Notes: generated by a model from the sequence alone, not told the origin. Counted from the first letter of the stretch, positions 24,316-33,700 are shown. The stretch is 64,000 nt of DNA from Sphingobacterium spiritivorum (GCF_016725325.1 NZ_CP068083.1:4588001-4652000); one strand, 5' to 3'. Program-made: numbers and translations.

Positions 24316-25074
24316 ATGTATAGATTTAACATCCGTTCCCTGGCATTAGTAATAGGTTTGGGCTTCATGGGATTCACCTCGTGCAAGACGCTCTACACCC
24401 GGGCATCCGACTCCTATCAGGGCTATGAAATGAATAACACTGTTACTGCAGATTCTGCAGTAGTAGCACTTTACGCACCTTATAAGCAACAAATGGAATC
24501 TGAAATGAACCGTGTAATTGGTTATTCAGACACCTATCTGACCAAGACACGGGATGCCGAGAGTCTTATTGGAAACTTTTTTGCTGACGCTCTTCTGGAT
24601 ATCGGAAAAACACTGGATAAGGATGCTGTATTTTCATTTGCAACCAAAGGTGGTATCCGTACAGATATGAGACAAGGTGATATTACTGTAGGTAAAATAT
24701 TTGAGATCATGCCTTTTGAGAATAAGATCTCTATACTTGAATTGTCAGGTAAGGATGTATTGACACTGGCTGACTTCATTGCACAGACAGGAGGTCAACC
24801 TATAGGTGGCATGCGAATGGAGATCGTGGGTAAAAAAGCAACATCAGTGAAGATTAATGGTCAGGATATTGATCCAGCCAAACATTATAAAATGGTGACC
24901 TATGATTATATCGCTAATGGCGGAGACAATCTGGATGCTTTAGCCAGCCCGGTATCACGAAAAGACTATGAAAGTAAAGTCCGTGAAGGTCTTATGGATT
25001 ATATCGGCAGACAAACGAAAGCCGGAAAACATATTAATGCAGTATTAGATGGAAGAGTTAAAATCAGTCAATAG
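24316..25074 (+). CDS. 5'-nucleotidase C-terminal domain lipoprotein
   Basis: A 252-residue lipoprotein (signal peptide, lipobox FTSC with Cys near residue 22) that consists only of the substrate-binding C-terminal domain of 5'-nucleotidases. Seen are ESLIGNFFADALL near 88, FATKGGIRTDM near 115, GKIFEIMPFENKI and YDYIANGGDNLDAL, the adenine-stacking type region. The ATG at 24316 gives a proper lipoprotein start; a TTG 14 codons upstream does not. Its 3' end overlaps the metallophosphatase gene by 26 bases. In most bacteria both domains form one protein with the catalytic part first; here they are separate and in reverse order. Confidence 0.88.
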   Translation: MYRFNIRSLALVIGLGFMGFTSCKTLYTRASDSYQGYEMNNTVTADSAVVALYAPYKQQMESEMNRVIGYSDTYLTKTRDAESLIGNFFADALLDIGKTLDKDAVFSFATKGGIRTDMRQGDITVGKIFEIMPFENKISILELSGKDVLTLADFIAQTGGQPIGGMRMEIVGKKATSVKINGQDIDPAKHYKMVTYDYIANGGDNLDALASPVSRKDYESKVREGLMDYIGRQTKAGKHINAVLDGRVKISQ

Positions 25075-26005
25075 AAGAGTCTTTATCAAAGGTTTAGGTG
25101 CACTAGGTGCAACTGCTGCTTTGAGTAACATACCTCTGGATGCACTGGCTGATTCGGAAGTAAAAATCACGATACTGCATACAAACGATGTACATAGCCG
25201 AATAGAACCCTTTCCGATGGATGGATCCAGAAATCAGGGACTTGGCGGTGTAGCCCGCAGAAGTACATTGATTCAGAAGATCAGAAAAGAGGAGAAAAAC
25301 GTTCTTTTGCTTGATGCAGGAGATATGTTTCAGGGCACACCTTATTTCAATCTCTTTGGCGGTAAGCTGGAACTGGATCTGATGACCAAACTGGGTTATG
25401 ATGCAGGGACATTTGGTAATCATGAGTTTGACAACGGACTGGATGGACTAGTTAAATATCTGGATCATGCAAAATTTCCTTTCCTGACAGCCAACTATGA
25501 CTTTACAGGAACGGTATTGCAGGGCAAAACACAAGATTATACCATCTTCAAAAGAGGAGGTATCAAAATCGGGGTATTTGGTGTCTGTATAGATGTAAAT
25601 GGCCTCGTAGATCCTACGAATTGCAAAGGCATGAAGTATCTGGATCCGATTCCTGTAGCGAACCGGATTGCTGAAAAGCTGAAAAAAGAAGAAAAATGTG
25701 ATCTGGTGATCTGTCTTTCCCATTTGGGTTACAAATACGATTCAGACAAAGTTTCTGATCTCGTGTTAGCAGAGAAGACTCAATATATTGATCTGATTAT
25801 AGGTGGGCATACGCATACCTTTTTAGATAAACCGGTCTCTGTCCGTAATATGGCAGGAGAACAGACGATTGTCAATCAGGTCGGTTTTGCCGGAATTAAT
25901 TTGGGACGCATTGATTTCATTTTAAAACCTTATTCGGGAAAGAAGCGCATCGAGTCTGTCGTATATCAGGTCGATCATCATATAAAACCCTCGATTTTAA
26001 CATAA
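25049..26005 (+). CDS. 5'-nucleotidase N-terminal metallophosphoesterase, Tat-exported
   Basis: A 318-residue binuclear metallophosphatase. The N-terminus has a twin-arginine signal (NRRVFIKGLGALGATAAL), so the folded enzyme is exported through Tat. Metal-site motifs are in order: HTNDVHSR near 44, DAGDMFQGTP near 92, GNHEFDNGLDG near 122, LSHLGYKYD and GGHTHTF near 252. Length covers only the catalytic domain; the nucleotide-binding domain is supplied by the overlapping upstream lipoprotein gene. The pair should hydrolyse periplasmic nucleotides or related phosphoesters to release phosphate and nucleosides. The lipoprotein can hold the complex at a membrane. Confidence 0.9.
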   Translation: MEELKSVNRRVFIKGLGALGATAALSNIPLDALADSEVKITILHTNDVHSRIEPFPMDGSRNQGLGGVARRSTLIQKIRKEEKNVLLLDAGDMFQGTPYFNLFGGKLELDLMTKLGYDAGTFGNHEFDNGLDGLVKYLDHAKFPFLTANYDFTGTVLQGKTQDYTIFKRGGIKIGVFGVCIDVNGLVDPTNCKGMKYLDPIPVANRIAEKLKKEEKCDLVICLSHLGYKYDSDKVSDLVLAEKTQYIDLIIGGHTHTFLDKPVSVRNMAGEQTIVNQVGFAGINLGRIDFILKPYSGKKRIESVVYQVDHHIKPSILT

Positions 26006-26028
26006 AAACTATAAAAAGTTAGCATATT

Positions 26029-26079
26029 AAAATGTCAAATCGGGCGTCTGATCATCATCACCCGGTTTGACATTTTTTT
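26029..26079 (+). terminator. Terminator after the nucleotidase pair
   Basis: AAATGTCAAA with CGGG pairs with CCCG and TTTGACATTT (arms around 26030-26044 and 26061-26075), then a run of Ts follows. This is a strong rightward intrinsic terminator. Confidence 0.8.
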
Positions 26080-26154
26080 TTGACTACTTCTGAAAGAATC
26101 ATTTATATCCTTTTACGGATAAAATGAACTGACAGAAACTACAACATTTATCTC

Positions 26155-27369
26155 ATGAAAAGAATTATACAAATATATATCAAGTCTTACAGCGGACTTT
26201 CCCCGGCAGCCTGGCTCCTCGCCTTAGTGATGCTAATCAACAGGATGGGCTCTATGGTAATACCATTTTTGGGTATGTATATGACCAAACAACTTGGCTT
26301 TGACATCTCCCATGTAGGTATTGTATTAGCCTGCTATGGCTGCGGATCCGTCGCCGGATCCTGGCTAGGCGGATGGCTTACAGACAGAATTGGGAATTTC
26401 AAAGTACAGTCTATCAGTCTGATTATGACCGCTCCTTTATTTTTGCTGATGCCGATGTTCCGTACATTCGAATCTATGGCCGCTATTGTTTTTGTACTCA
26501 GTCTGGTGGCCGATACGTTCAGACCTGCAAACTCGGTATCAGTGGCACGCTATGCCAAACCGGAAAACCTGACGAAAGCTTATTCACTAAACAGAATGGC
26601 GGTCAACCTGGGTTTTTCGATTGGTCCTGCGTTGGGAGGTTTTCTGGCTGCATTTTCATACAACTGGATTTTCTATGGAAATGCTATCGCGGTAGCTATA
26701 GCCGCTGTTGTTTTCCTTTACTTTTTCTACAATAAAAAAGGAAATAAAATAACTAAAAAATCAGAAAAGGAATTACAGACGGAAGTGAAAGACAGGAACC
26801 CCTATACAGATGGACCATTTATACTTTTTTCTATTCTCTGTTGTCTGTTTTCAATGGCCTTTTTTCAACTGATCAGTACACTTCCTCTTTTCTATCAGGA
26901 TGTTCACCATATGAATGAACGTGAAATCGGCATGATACTCGGCTTCAGCGGATTTGTAATTGTTGTATTTGAAATGCTGCTCGTACATATTGTTGAACAT
27001 CGGGCCACTATTACACGCATACTCTTTTACGGAACATTATGTGCGGGTCTCTCCTATCTGATGCTCAATTTTAATTTTGGAATAGCCTGGCTGTATATAG
27101 CGATGTTTATGCTTTCGCTTGGAGAGATGCTTACATTACCATTTATGGCTACCGTTACTGCTTTGCGCTCTACACGCAATACACAGGGAGCATATATGGG
27201 TATGAATTCTATTGCTTTTGCTTCATCCAATATCTTTGGTCCCTTTCTGGGTACAAAGACAGTAGCTCTCTGGGGATATCATACCTTATGGTATATCGAT
27301 GCTGCTATATTGGTATTGGTTGCTTTTGGGTTTATCTGGGCTTTGAAAAGATTAGGATTAAATCAATAA
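26155..27369 (+). CDS. MFS transporter (MdtH-like)
   Basis: A 404-residue, 12-helix major-facilitator protein. Helix 1 region reads VMLINRMGSMVIPFLGMYM, and motif A follows helix 2 (GSWLGGWLTDRIGNFK). Helix 4-5 has VADTFRPANSVSVARYAKPE and NLGFSIGPALGGFLA. A charged cytoplasmic loop near residues 193-220 (NKKGNKITKKSEKELQTE) separates the two halves. The layout recalls the MdtH/YfcJ-type exporters, but substrate is unknown. The gene is bounded by terminators on both sides, so it is a single-gene unit. Its stop codon lies inside the terminator stem that follows. Confidence 0.82.
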   Translation: MKRIIQIYIKSYSGLSPAAWLLALVMLINRMGSMVIPFLGMYMTKQLGFDISHVGIVLACYGCGSVAGSWLGGWLTDRIGNFKVQSISLIMTAPLFLLMPMFRTFESMAAIVFVLSLVADTFRPANSVSVARYAKPENLTKAYSLNRMAVNLGFSIGPALGGFLAAFSYNWIFYGNAIAVAIAAVVFLYFFYNKKGNKITKKSEKELQTEVKDRNPYTDGPFILFSILCCLFSMAFFQLISTLPLFYQDVHHMNEREIGMILGFSGFVIVVFEMLLVHIVEHRATITRILFYGTLCAGLSYLMLNFNFGIAWLYIAMFMLSLGEMLTLPFMATVTALRSTRNTQGAYMGMNSIAFASSNIFGPFLGTKTVALWGYHTLWYIDAAILVLVAFGFIWALKRLGLNQ

Positions 27370-27396
27370 ACCGGGTTAAGCCCGGTTTATTGATTT
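27360..27396. terminator. Bidirectional terminator containing the MFS stop codon
   Basis: A 15-bp perfect stem (27361-27375 with 27381-27395) encloses a 5-nt loop between the converging MFS and recR genes. The MFS stop codon at 27367-27369 is part of the stem. T/A-rich flanks on both sides suit termination in both directions. Confidence 0.8.
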
Positions 27397-27400
27397 AAAA

Positions 27401-28015
27401 TTATCCTATATTCCGCTCATATGGAACTCTTGTAGCAATTGAACGCCCAAGTGTAATTTCGTCTACATATTCCAGTTCGCCACCAAATGCAATACCTCTG
27501 GCAATGGTGCTGATCTGAATATCAAATTCTTTTAATTTACGGTACAGGTAGAATATTGTCGTATCCCCTTCCATGGTGGCACTTAAAGCCAAAATTACTT
27601 CCTTCACATGACCGGCACGAAGACGCTCTACGAGTCCTTCTATTTTGAGATCTGAAGGACCTACACCATCCATAGGAGATATCAGGCCTCCCAGCACATG
27701 ATATACGCCCTGATACTGATTGGTATTCTCTATCGCCATGACATCTCTGGTATCTTCTACGACACAGATCAAAGATTTGTCCCGCTTGAGTGAACTACAG
27801 ATTTCACAGATATCATGATCTGAAATATTAAAGCATTCCTTACAGTACTTAATCTGCTCTTTGAGTTGATTGAGCGCCCCTGTAAAACGCAAAACTTCTC
27901 CATCAGATTGCTTCAACAGGTGCAAGACCAACCTTAACGCTGTTTTTTGTCCTATACCCGGTAAACGCCCAAATTCATCTACTGCCTGCTGCAATAATTT
28001 TGAAGAAAATTCCAT
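27401..28015 (-). CDS. recR: Recombination mediator RecR
   Basis: A 204-residue RecR protein that helps load RecA at gaps with RecF/RecO. It has the N-terminal HhH (LPGIGQKTALRLVLHLL), a four-Cys zinc finger CKECFNISDHDICEICSS near residues 56-73, and a Toprim domain (LICVVEDTRDVMAIE, then HVLGGLISPMDGVGP, and ALSATMEGDTTIFYL). The C-terminus TLGRSIATRVPYE is standard. Length and all core motifs are normal. It lies downstream of the unknown membrane-protein gene on the same strand with a 92-bp gap. Confidence 0.97.
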   Translation of the reverse strand: MEFSSKLLQQAVDEFGRLPGIGQKTALRLVLHLLKQSDGEVLRFTGALNQLKEQIKYCKECFNISDHDICEICSSLKRDKSLICVVEDTRDVMAIENTNQYQGVYHVLGGLISPMDGVGPSDLKIEGLVERLRAGHVKEVILALSATMEGDTTIFYLYRKLKEFDIQISTIARGIAFGGELEYVDEITLGRSIATRVPYERNIG

Positions 28016-28107
28016 TTCGCAAAAATAAGAATAAGCATTCTTCTTTAACTAAATTATTGTACAAAAATACGATAGAAGATAAATTACAGATTGTCGAGAA
28101 GTCTGGG

Positions 28108-28860
28108 TTATTGATCGCCCTCTGCTATAGTATGTGTACTATCAGGTGTAGATTCCGTTTCTTCCGGAGTATCGCCGGATATATCATCTTCCGATCCCAT
28201 CTGATCCATATTTTCTATTTCCTGTTGTGTATATTGATAATAGGAGTTAAACTTCTTCGTCTTTTTATCATATACCAATGCATACTTCGTGTTTTCGTTT
28301 TTAATGATTAACCCGGCACAGGGAGCTGGTACAAGTTTAGCTTCATCCATGTATATTCTGGCTCCAGCCTTAAATGAATTAATAACCGGCAATTCACTTT
28401 CATAATCTTTTATTAAAAGTCCTTCACCTTTATGATTGAATATAACAAGAGAACTGCTTTTATAGTCATTCTTTTCGAACAATACAGCCATGTCATCTTC
28501 ATTATCGTCATCGCCGGTAAAATTTCCGAAAGCATAAACAGACTTCGCTCTGTCAGCAATTTTGGTTAAGAACTCCGTTCCGTCCAGATAATTATTATAT
28601 TCTAAAAAATTATAAATAAACGCTTTATAGTTATCAGGAATATTATCATATTCTGAAACAGAAAAAATAGAATTTATTGCTTCTTGCCTTTCAGCATTAC
28701 TGTCGTCTAAGGATTGGCCACCATTTTTATACACAGCAAAGTAGTATCCGCCTGCTCCTAAAATAAGCAAGCATAAAATAGTCAATGTAATATATAAACC
28801 TTTCTTACTTTTTCCGGCAGGTTGGTTTTCTCCGTTTGGTTGTTCTACTGTTCTCTCCAT
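28108..28860 (-). CDS. Single-pass membrane protein, unknown
   Basis: A 250-residue protein with a 25-residue polar N-terminus, one membrane helix (about 24-44, YITLTILCLLILGAGGYYFAV) and a periplasmic region. The outer part has YDNIPDNYKAFIYNFLEYNN and a tail rich in Glu, Asp, Ser and Thr (after MDQMGSEDDISGDTPEETES). I do not recognise the family. It could be a phage-tail-like anchor, an anti-sigma-like protein or a structural one; none of these is supported by a motif. It stands upstream of recR. The region 28861-29015 before the receptor terminator has no gene. Confidence 0.7.
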   Translation of the reverse strand: MERTVEQPNGENQPAGKSKKGLYITLTILCLLILGAGGYYFAVYKNGGQSLDDSNAERQEAINSIFSVSEYDNIPDNYKAFIYNFLEYNNYLDGTEFLTKIADRAKSVYAFGNFTGDDDNEDDMAVLFEKNDYKSSSLVIFNHKGEGLLIKDYESELPVINSFKAGARIYMDEAKLVPAPCAGLIIKNENTKYALVYDKKTKKFNSYYQYTQQEIENMDQMGSEDDISGDTPEETESTPDSTHTIAEGDQ

Positions 28861-29015
28861 ATTTTACTGGTAAAAAAACATACTCTGACTTCTGCATCTT
28901 TTGAAAACGGTTATTGATACAAAAACCATAAGCTTGTTTAGGTTAATCTTGTTTAAGGCTTAAAAATATTTATTTTGCTGCAGATACAGAAATTATCATA
29001 TTGATATTTAATAAA

Positions 29016-29043
29016 AAATGCGAAACAAATCTGCTTCGCATTT
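29016..29043 (-). terminator. Terminator after IutA-like receptor
   Basis: AAATGCGAA (29016-29024) pairs with TTCGCATTT (29035-29043) around a 10-nt loop. Read leftward it is followed by TTTTTATT, a clear intrinsic terminator 22 bases after the receptor stop. Confidence 0.78.
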
Positions 29044-29064
29044 AAGTATTAAGTAGTTATATTT

Positions 29065-31491
29065 CTAAAAGTCGAACGTATAATTGACGGAAAAGGTTCT
29101 TCCTCTTCCCTGATAATAAAACAGATCGTCGAGTTTATAAGTAGAATACAGGATCTGCGATCGTTTACTCCAGATCGTCTGGTAAGTTGTATTGAATAAA
29201 TTCTGTACCCCGACATTCAGCTTACCATAAGGCAACGTATACCCAACAAAAAGATCTGATGTATTGTAAGCCTTAATCTCATTGCTCAATTCGTCCTTCA
29301 ATTTCATGTTTTGTAAACTCTGGAAACGAAAGTTCCAGTTTTTGATATTGTATCCGGTATAAGCCACAAGTTTAGATGGGCTGGCATTATATACTTCTTG
29401 CTTTTTCCAATCGTTTTCAACCTGTACTTCCGAACGGATTAATAATGCACTTGCTCCTATATAAAATCCGTCATATGTATACGACAATTCAGCTTCTATA
29501 CCTGTATTCCGAAGATTCTGCTCATTGACAACAACCTGAAAATTAGTACGATCAACAGACATTACCTTATCAGATTTACTTACAAATCCGGATACCTGTC
29601 CTTTAATTCCCGCATAATTGATACGGTATCCCAGTTCAAACTGATTTGTTTTAATCCCCTGCAGCGGTGAATCTTTTACATTGAGACTGGATGTAATATC
29701 CCAGTTATTAGTCGTAGCATTGAGATTATAAGTACCATAACCATAAAACTTTGCCGGATCGGCCAGTGCCACACCTTCCGAATAGGTAAACCAGGCCTGA
29801 TGATTACTGTTAGGCTTCAGTAATAAACCAGCATTGACCAATGTCATATCATATGAACTCTTTCCGCCCGGAATAGCTGACGCTGAATTTCCATAGCCAA
29901 ATGCTACCTGAGTCTGCTGAACGGAGCCTACAAAGTCTTTAACCGTAATATCCGTATTTTGATAGCGCAGGCCTGCAGTAAGTTTCAACATATCTATAAT
30001 TGAATATTCTCCCTGAAAGTATCCGGCTATACTTGTAGAGCGATTGGTAGGATATCTGCCTAAAGTATGGATAGTTTCATTTACCAGTCCTCCGGATTCA
30101 AATGATTTTGCAATATCATATACATTTTGTGTCGCTTCGAATTTCTCAAAATCTACATCCAATCCGTACGTAATATTGATCTTGTCCCAGCTTTTAGATA
30201 ATAAAGCTTTCAATCCGGTATAATACGTATTCTGACGGGATGAAGACATATAAGGAGTAACGCCTGTCGCTAACCTTAATGTCCCCGGGAAAGGATAAAA
30301 ATCCAGCTTTTCTGACCGCCCGGCTACCTGCACATACAGATCCTGTCCGCCAAGTAGTTGTGAACCATGATAATTTGCTGTTCCCATTAAGCGTACAGTA
30401 CCCGGATTTACACTCGATTTAAATCCGTCTCTCATTTCAAGTAATTCTCCTTTTCCGGTAGTAAAAGCACTCAGGTTATCACCTAAGAAAAGACTTCTTT
30501 TGCCATTAAATTTAGAATTATAATACTGTCCGGATACAGTGATCTTGTGATTCGGATGGATCTGATAGCCTGCAGTTCCCAATACATCTACACTTCTGTT
30601 GTACTGTAAATCCGTTTGTGTAATATCCGTAAAAATCTGTTCATTATCAGCCCCGTAGGTAGCCCCGTTTTGCTGATAAGCAACTGCCAGACGACCTTCT
30701 AATTTCTCTCCTCTGCCCTGTAAAGATTGAGCAATACGATAATCGTGATCATTTGAATGTCTCAGACCAGCTCTTACACCGATTTCGGAAGTACCGCCCA
30801 ATCCGTCTTTATTAGCTCTCCGGGTTATTATATTGATAATACCTCCTGTAGCATTTCCACCATAGATAGAACTTGCTCCAGAAAGAATCTCAATCCGCTC
30901 TATATTAAAAGGGTCAATTGCATCCAGTTGACGACTGATAGAACGTATACTATTTAATGACACCCCATCGATCATGACCAGTGCAGCCCTGCCTCTCATA
31001 TTCTGACCGTAGTTAGTTCTACCCTGCGGACCGATATCCATACCAGGCGCAAGGATTGCCAGCATTTCTTTCAACGGAACCCCGTTTTTAGCCTGCTGTT
31101 CAATCTGTTCACGATTGAAAACCCAGACTGTCCCTGCTATATCCGAAATATTTACTGGTTTTCGGGATGCCACCACCACAACATCTTCCAATTGATTGGA
31201 AGCATCAATAGTAAAATCCAGCTCTCTGAGATCCCCTTGTTGCAGGAAAACCTCTGTTACGGAGCTTTGTTTATTCAGATAAGATGTCTTTACCTGATAA
31301 GTTCCCGGAGTAAGTTTTATAGAGAAAGATCCGTTTTCATCAGATTGACCAAGGCTTTTACCCGATATCAGGATACTGGCTCCCTTGATTTTCTCTCCGG
31401 AAGCATTGTAGACAGTTCCCTTTAGCGTCTGTGCCTGTACATATCCGGCCAATAAGAATAAACCTCAAGCGATCAGATAACTCTTTTTCAT
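29065..31491 (-). pseudogene. TonB-dependent siderophore receptor (IutA-like) with a stop in the signal peptide
   Basis: From ATG 31491 the frame reads MKKSYLIA, then TGA (31467-31465), then GLFLLAGYVQAQT and an intact receptor of about 800 residues. Without the TGA this would be a perfect signal peptide ending AQA-type. The rest is sound: a CNA_B domain, plug with YGQNMRGRAALVMIDG and IEILSGASSIYGGNATGG (very like ferric-aerobactin receptor IutA), and a barrel ending SVNYTFDF. Re-initiation at TTG 31452 would give only MAGYVQAQT before the cleavage site, too short for export. The gene is therefore either a fresh nonsense mutant, a phase-off variant, or a sequencing error. It has its own promoter with a possible iron operator. 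Confidence 0.72.
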
Positions 31492-31527
31492 AGTATTATA
31501 TTATCTTATATAGTTAAATTTTCAGCG

Positions 31528-31535
31528 CAAATATA
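31528..31535 (-). promoter_or_regulatory. -7 box of the IutA-like receptor
   Basis: The minus strand reads TATATTTG, an exact TAnnTTTG match, 37 bases before the ATG at 31491. The operator-like palindrome lies just upstream, between the presumed -33 and -7 positions. Confidence 0.6.
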
Positions 31536-31543
31536 AATTAGAA

Positions 31544-31558
31544 TTAATCTAAATAAAA
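31544..31558. promoter_or_regulatory. Candidate iron-responsive operator overlapping the promoter
   Basis: TTAATCTAAATAAAA is shared exactly with 13266-13280. Here it extends into a palindrome TTAGAATTAATCTAA (31539-31553) with arms TTAGA/TCTAA. Overlap with the promoter suits repression. The regulator is not identified. Confidence 0.45.
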
Positions 31559-31729
31559 AAAAGATGAAAAAATATTCCAACGGCTAATCTGATGAAAACG
31601 AGGTAATCTCCGAGCTGTTATTAATAAAACGGTCATCATTTTTCGAATGAACCTATACTTTATATAGTGCTTATTCACTTGTGTATTTTAAATCCTTAAA
31701 ACACTATAGTCAATATCTTGTTTGATCAT

Positions 31730-31737
31730 TATATTTG
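31730..31737 (+). promoter_or_regulatory. -7 box of the second DoxX gene
   Basis: TATATTTG is an exact match 37 bases before the ATG at 31775. A direct repeat TTTGATCA occurs at 31721-31728 and 31734-31741, the second copy overlapping the -7 box, and may be a regulator site. Confidence 0.5.
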
Positions 31738-31774
31738 ATCAGGAAAACCAATTACACACAAAAAATTAAAAATC

Positions 31775-32149
31775 ATGAAAATCGTTAAATTCATCCTCTC
31801 CCTTCTGTTTGGATTGATGTTTATCAATGCCGGGCTAAACAAATTTCTAAATTATATGCCTATGCCCGAACTGACAGCAGAACAAATGAAGCTATTCGGA
31901 GCTATGGCAGAGATCAAGTACCTGATACCTCTGGTAGGTGCTATAGAACTGCTAGGTGGCTTGCTTTTCATCTTTCCAAAAACAAGAGCATTGGGAGCTA
32001 TTGTAATTTTTCCAATTATGGTTGGCATTATTCTTCACAATGCCATTTTCGAACCATCCGGGTTAATGATTGCTCTTCCATTTTTTGCTATTAATCTTTG
32101 GATGATAGCTGACAACTGGAACAAATATAAACCTATGGTTTGTAGTTAA
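31775..32149 (+). CDS. DoxX-family membrane protein
   Basis: A 124-residue membrane protein with four helices: 4-22 (FILSLLFGLMFINAGLNKF), about 46-66 (IKYLIPLVGAIELLGGLLFIF), 70-90 and 95-113. The N-terminal G..F...G..K motif and the long E-L-L-G-G-L helix are typical of short DoxX proteins. It differs clearly from the DoxX protein at 6770-7216, so the two are not recent copies. Function is unknown; members are often linked to redox stress. It is monocistronic, with a promoter upstream and a strong hairpin downstream. Confidence 0.8.
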   Translation: MKIVKFILSLLFGLMFINAGLNKFLNYMPMPELTAEQMKLFGAMAEIKYLIPLVGAIELLGGLLFIFPKTRALGAIVIFPIMVGIILHNAIFEPSGLMIALPFFAINLWMIADNWNKYKPMVCS

Positions 32150-32157
32150 GATTCATC

Positions 32158-32192
32158 AGATTATCAGGTAAATAGTATTTGCCTGATAATCT
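32158..32192. terminator. Long hairpin between DoxX and DUF1016 fragment
   Basis: A 16-bp stem (AGATTATCAGGTAAAT with ATTTGCCTGATAATCT, one T-G pair) and a 3-nt loop separate two converging reading frames. Neither side has a long T run, but the stem alone is strong. Confidence 0.6.
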
Positions 32193-32203
32193 TAATGAAA
32201 CAT

Positions 32204-32512
32204 TTACCTCCAGCTCAATTGTGCATACACTGTATGCACATTCTCAAAAGTGCGATAAAATTGACGATACAAATTAATTTGCCTGATTGAAAACCCGCTT
32301 CCAAATTCAGGCTGTAGTTGATCGGAAAGATATTTAACAAGGAAAGTTCCATAATCTGCACGATCTTTTCCCTCTTGTTCTTCTTTAAAAATACGCTTTC
32401 CAATATGCCAATACATTAATGTCCGTTGGTGGTCAATAGCCCGTATAGCCACATCTTTTGATTGTGAAATAATGGCTTTAATATCGGTAATAATGGCTTG
32501 GTTTATAATCAT
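32204..32512 (-). pseudogene. DUF1016 (YhcG-type nuclease) N-terminal remnant
   Basis: The 102-residue frame matches the N-terminal DUF1016 domain of YhcG/PDDEXK nucleases: DHQRTLMYWHIGKRIFKEEQ, KYLSDQLQPEFGSGFS and IRQINLYRQFY. Full-length proteins continue past the YAQLSW segment with a helical linker and a C-terminal PD-(D/E)XK domain near residues 200-330. Here a stop follows AQLSWR at once, and no continuation is seen in the 50 bases before the hairpin, so the nuclease half has been deleted. It is a decayed remnant, or possibly a regulatory fragment. Such genes are frequent in mobile or defence regions, so this may be a trace of a lost island. Confidence 0.75.
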
Positions 32513-32682
32513 ATTTCAACATCAACAAACCGTCAGTTAAACTTAAACAAGAAAATATGAAGTTAAATAATTTTCTCAAAACAAAGAAAAAAATCAAAAT
32601 AAATTGTATTATCACGACATTATTCTCCAATACTTAAGTGACAGAGTATTGAAAACAACTGAAATAATCAATTATAAACTAA

Positions 32683-33696
32683 TTAATAAGCCTTTATTGA
32701 TTTGCGACTAAAGGAATACATAAGATAAAACAGAGTAGGTAATATAAAAATACTTCCCAACAATAATGCCCACGCAAGAGAGCTGATAGCTCCTTCTGCT
32801 CCTGCATGTTCAACCAATGAAAGGTGCTGACCGTTTTTCAATAATATAAGATTCGGATAATGCTTGTAGGTCGCTGCAAACAAGATCATAACCACTTGAA
32901 AACCGGCCAGTATACGCATAAGGGAAATAGATTCATTACGAAAACTAATAAACAGCCATATAACCGAACAGGAAGCAAGAAAGATCGCTATCTGCCCCCA
33001 GATATCGCCCAATACCCAGTTGAGCAAAGGGATATGTGAGTAATACGCCGCTGCAAATACCAAAACGCCACAGCCCATGACCACAAATACAAACAACTTT
33101 GCCAGTCTGGTCATTAATCTTCTGTCTTCCTTTCGCTCAACCTGCCCGATAGCGAAGATCGAAGCCAGGTAACCGCATATTGCTACGGTAAACAAACCTA
33201 CAGCAATACCAAACCAGTTAAACCAGCTGCTGATATAAGCTGTATAAAAATCCGTTGCCTGTGTATCAATATGACTCGAAACAGTAGATGCCGCTATAAT
33301 GCCGAGAAAAAAAGGTGTTATCAGACTCGATATGGTGAAGATACGGAAGTAAATGGTTTGCATATTATCTTCTACAGCATCGTAGTTGCGAAAAGTAAAT
33401 GCCGTACCTCTTGCTATAATACCAATCAGCATCATGAGCAAAGGCAGGTGCATATAGATGGACATAGTCGTATAAATCTCCGGAAACCCGACAAAAAGAA
33501 TAACAATAGCAATGATAAGCCACATATGATTTGCCTCCCAAATAGGGCCTATGGCTTTATACATCAGATTACGCACCCGGGGACGGGTTTCCTTACCGGA
33601 GATCAACTCTACTATACCGGCACCAAAATCGGCTCCTCCCAGAATAAGATAGAGACAGATGGCAGCCCACAGATAAGCAATGACAACGTATAACAT
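32683..33696 (-). CDS. cydB: Cytochrome bd ubiquinol oxidase subunit II
   Basis: A 337-residue membrane subunit with about eight helices. It has the family opening YLWAAICLYLILGGADFGAGIVEL, followed by GPIWEANHMWLIIAIVILFVGFP, and the paired helices continue through SWFNWFGIAVGLFTVAICGYL. Together with CydA it makes the oxygen-scavenging quinol oxidase of the inner membrane, which works at low oxygen. It follows cydA by four bases. No CydX-like micro-ORF was found after the stop. Regulation is not evident from the sequence. Confidence 0.95.
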   Translation of the reverse strand: MLYVVIAYLWAAICLYLILGGADFGAGIVELISGKETRPRVRNLMYKAIGPIWEANHMWLIIAIVILFVGFPEIYTTMSIYMHLPLLMMLIGIIARGTAFTFRNYDAVEDNMQTIYFRIFTISSLITPFFLGIIAASTVSSHIDTQATDFYTAYISSWFNWFGIAVGLFTVAICGYLASIFAIGQVERKEDRRLMTRLAKLFVFVVMGCGVLVFAAAYYSHIPLLNWVLGDIWGQIAIFLASCSVIWLFISFRNESISLMRILAGFQVVMILFAATYKHYPNLILLKNGQHLSLVEHAGAEGAISSLAWALLLGSIFILPTLFYLMYSFSRKSIKAY

Positions 33697-33700
33697 GATA

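Noticed and set aside
29065-31452. Intact receptor from TTG 31452
   Set aside because: That start would give a nine-residue pre-sequence (MAGYVQAQT), too short for a signal peptide, and a proper ATG with basic start lies upstream beyond the TGA.
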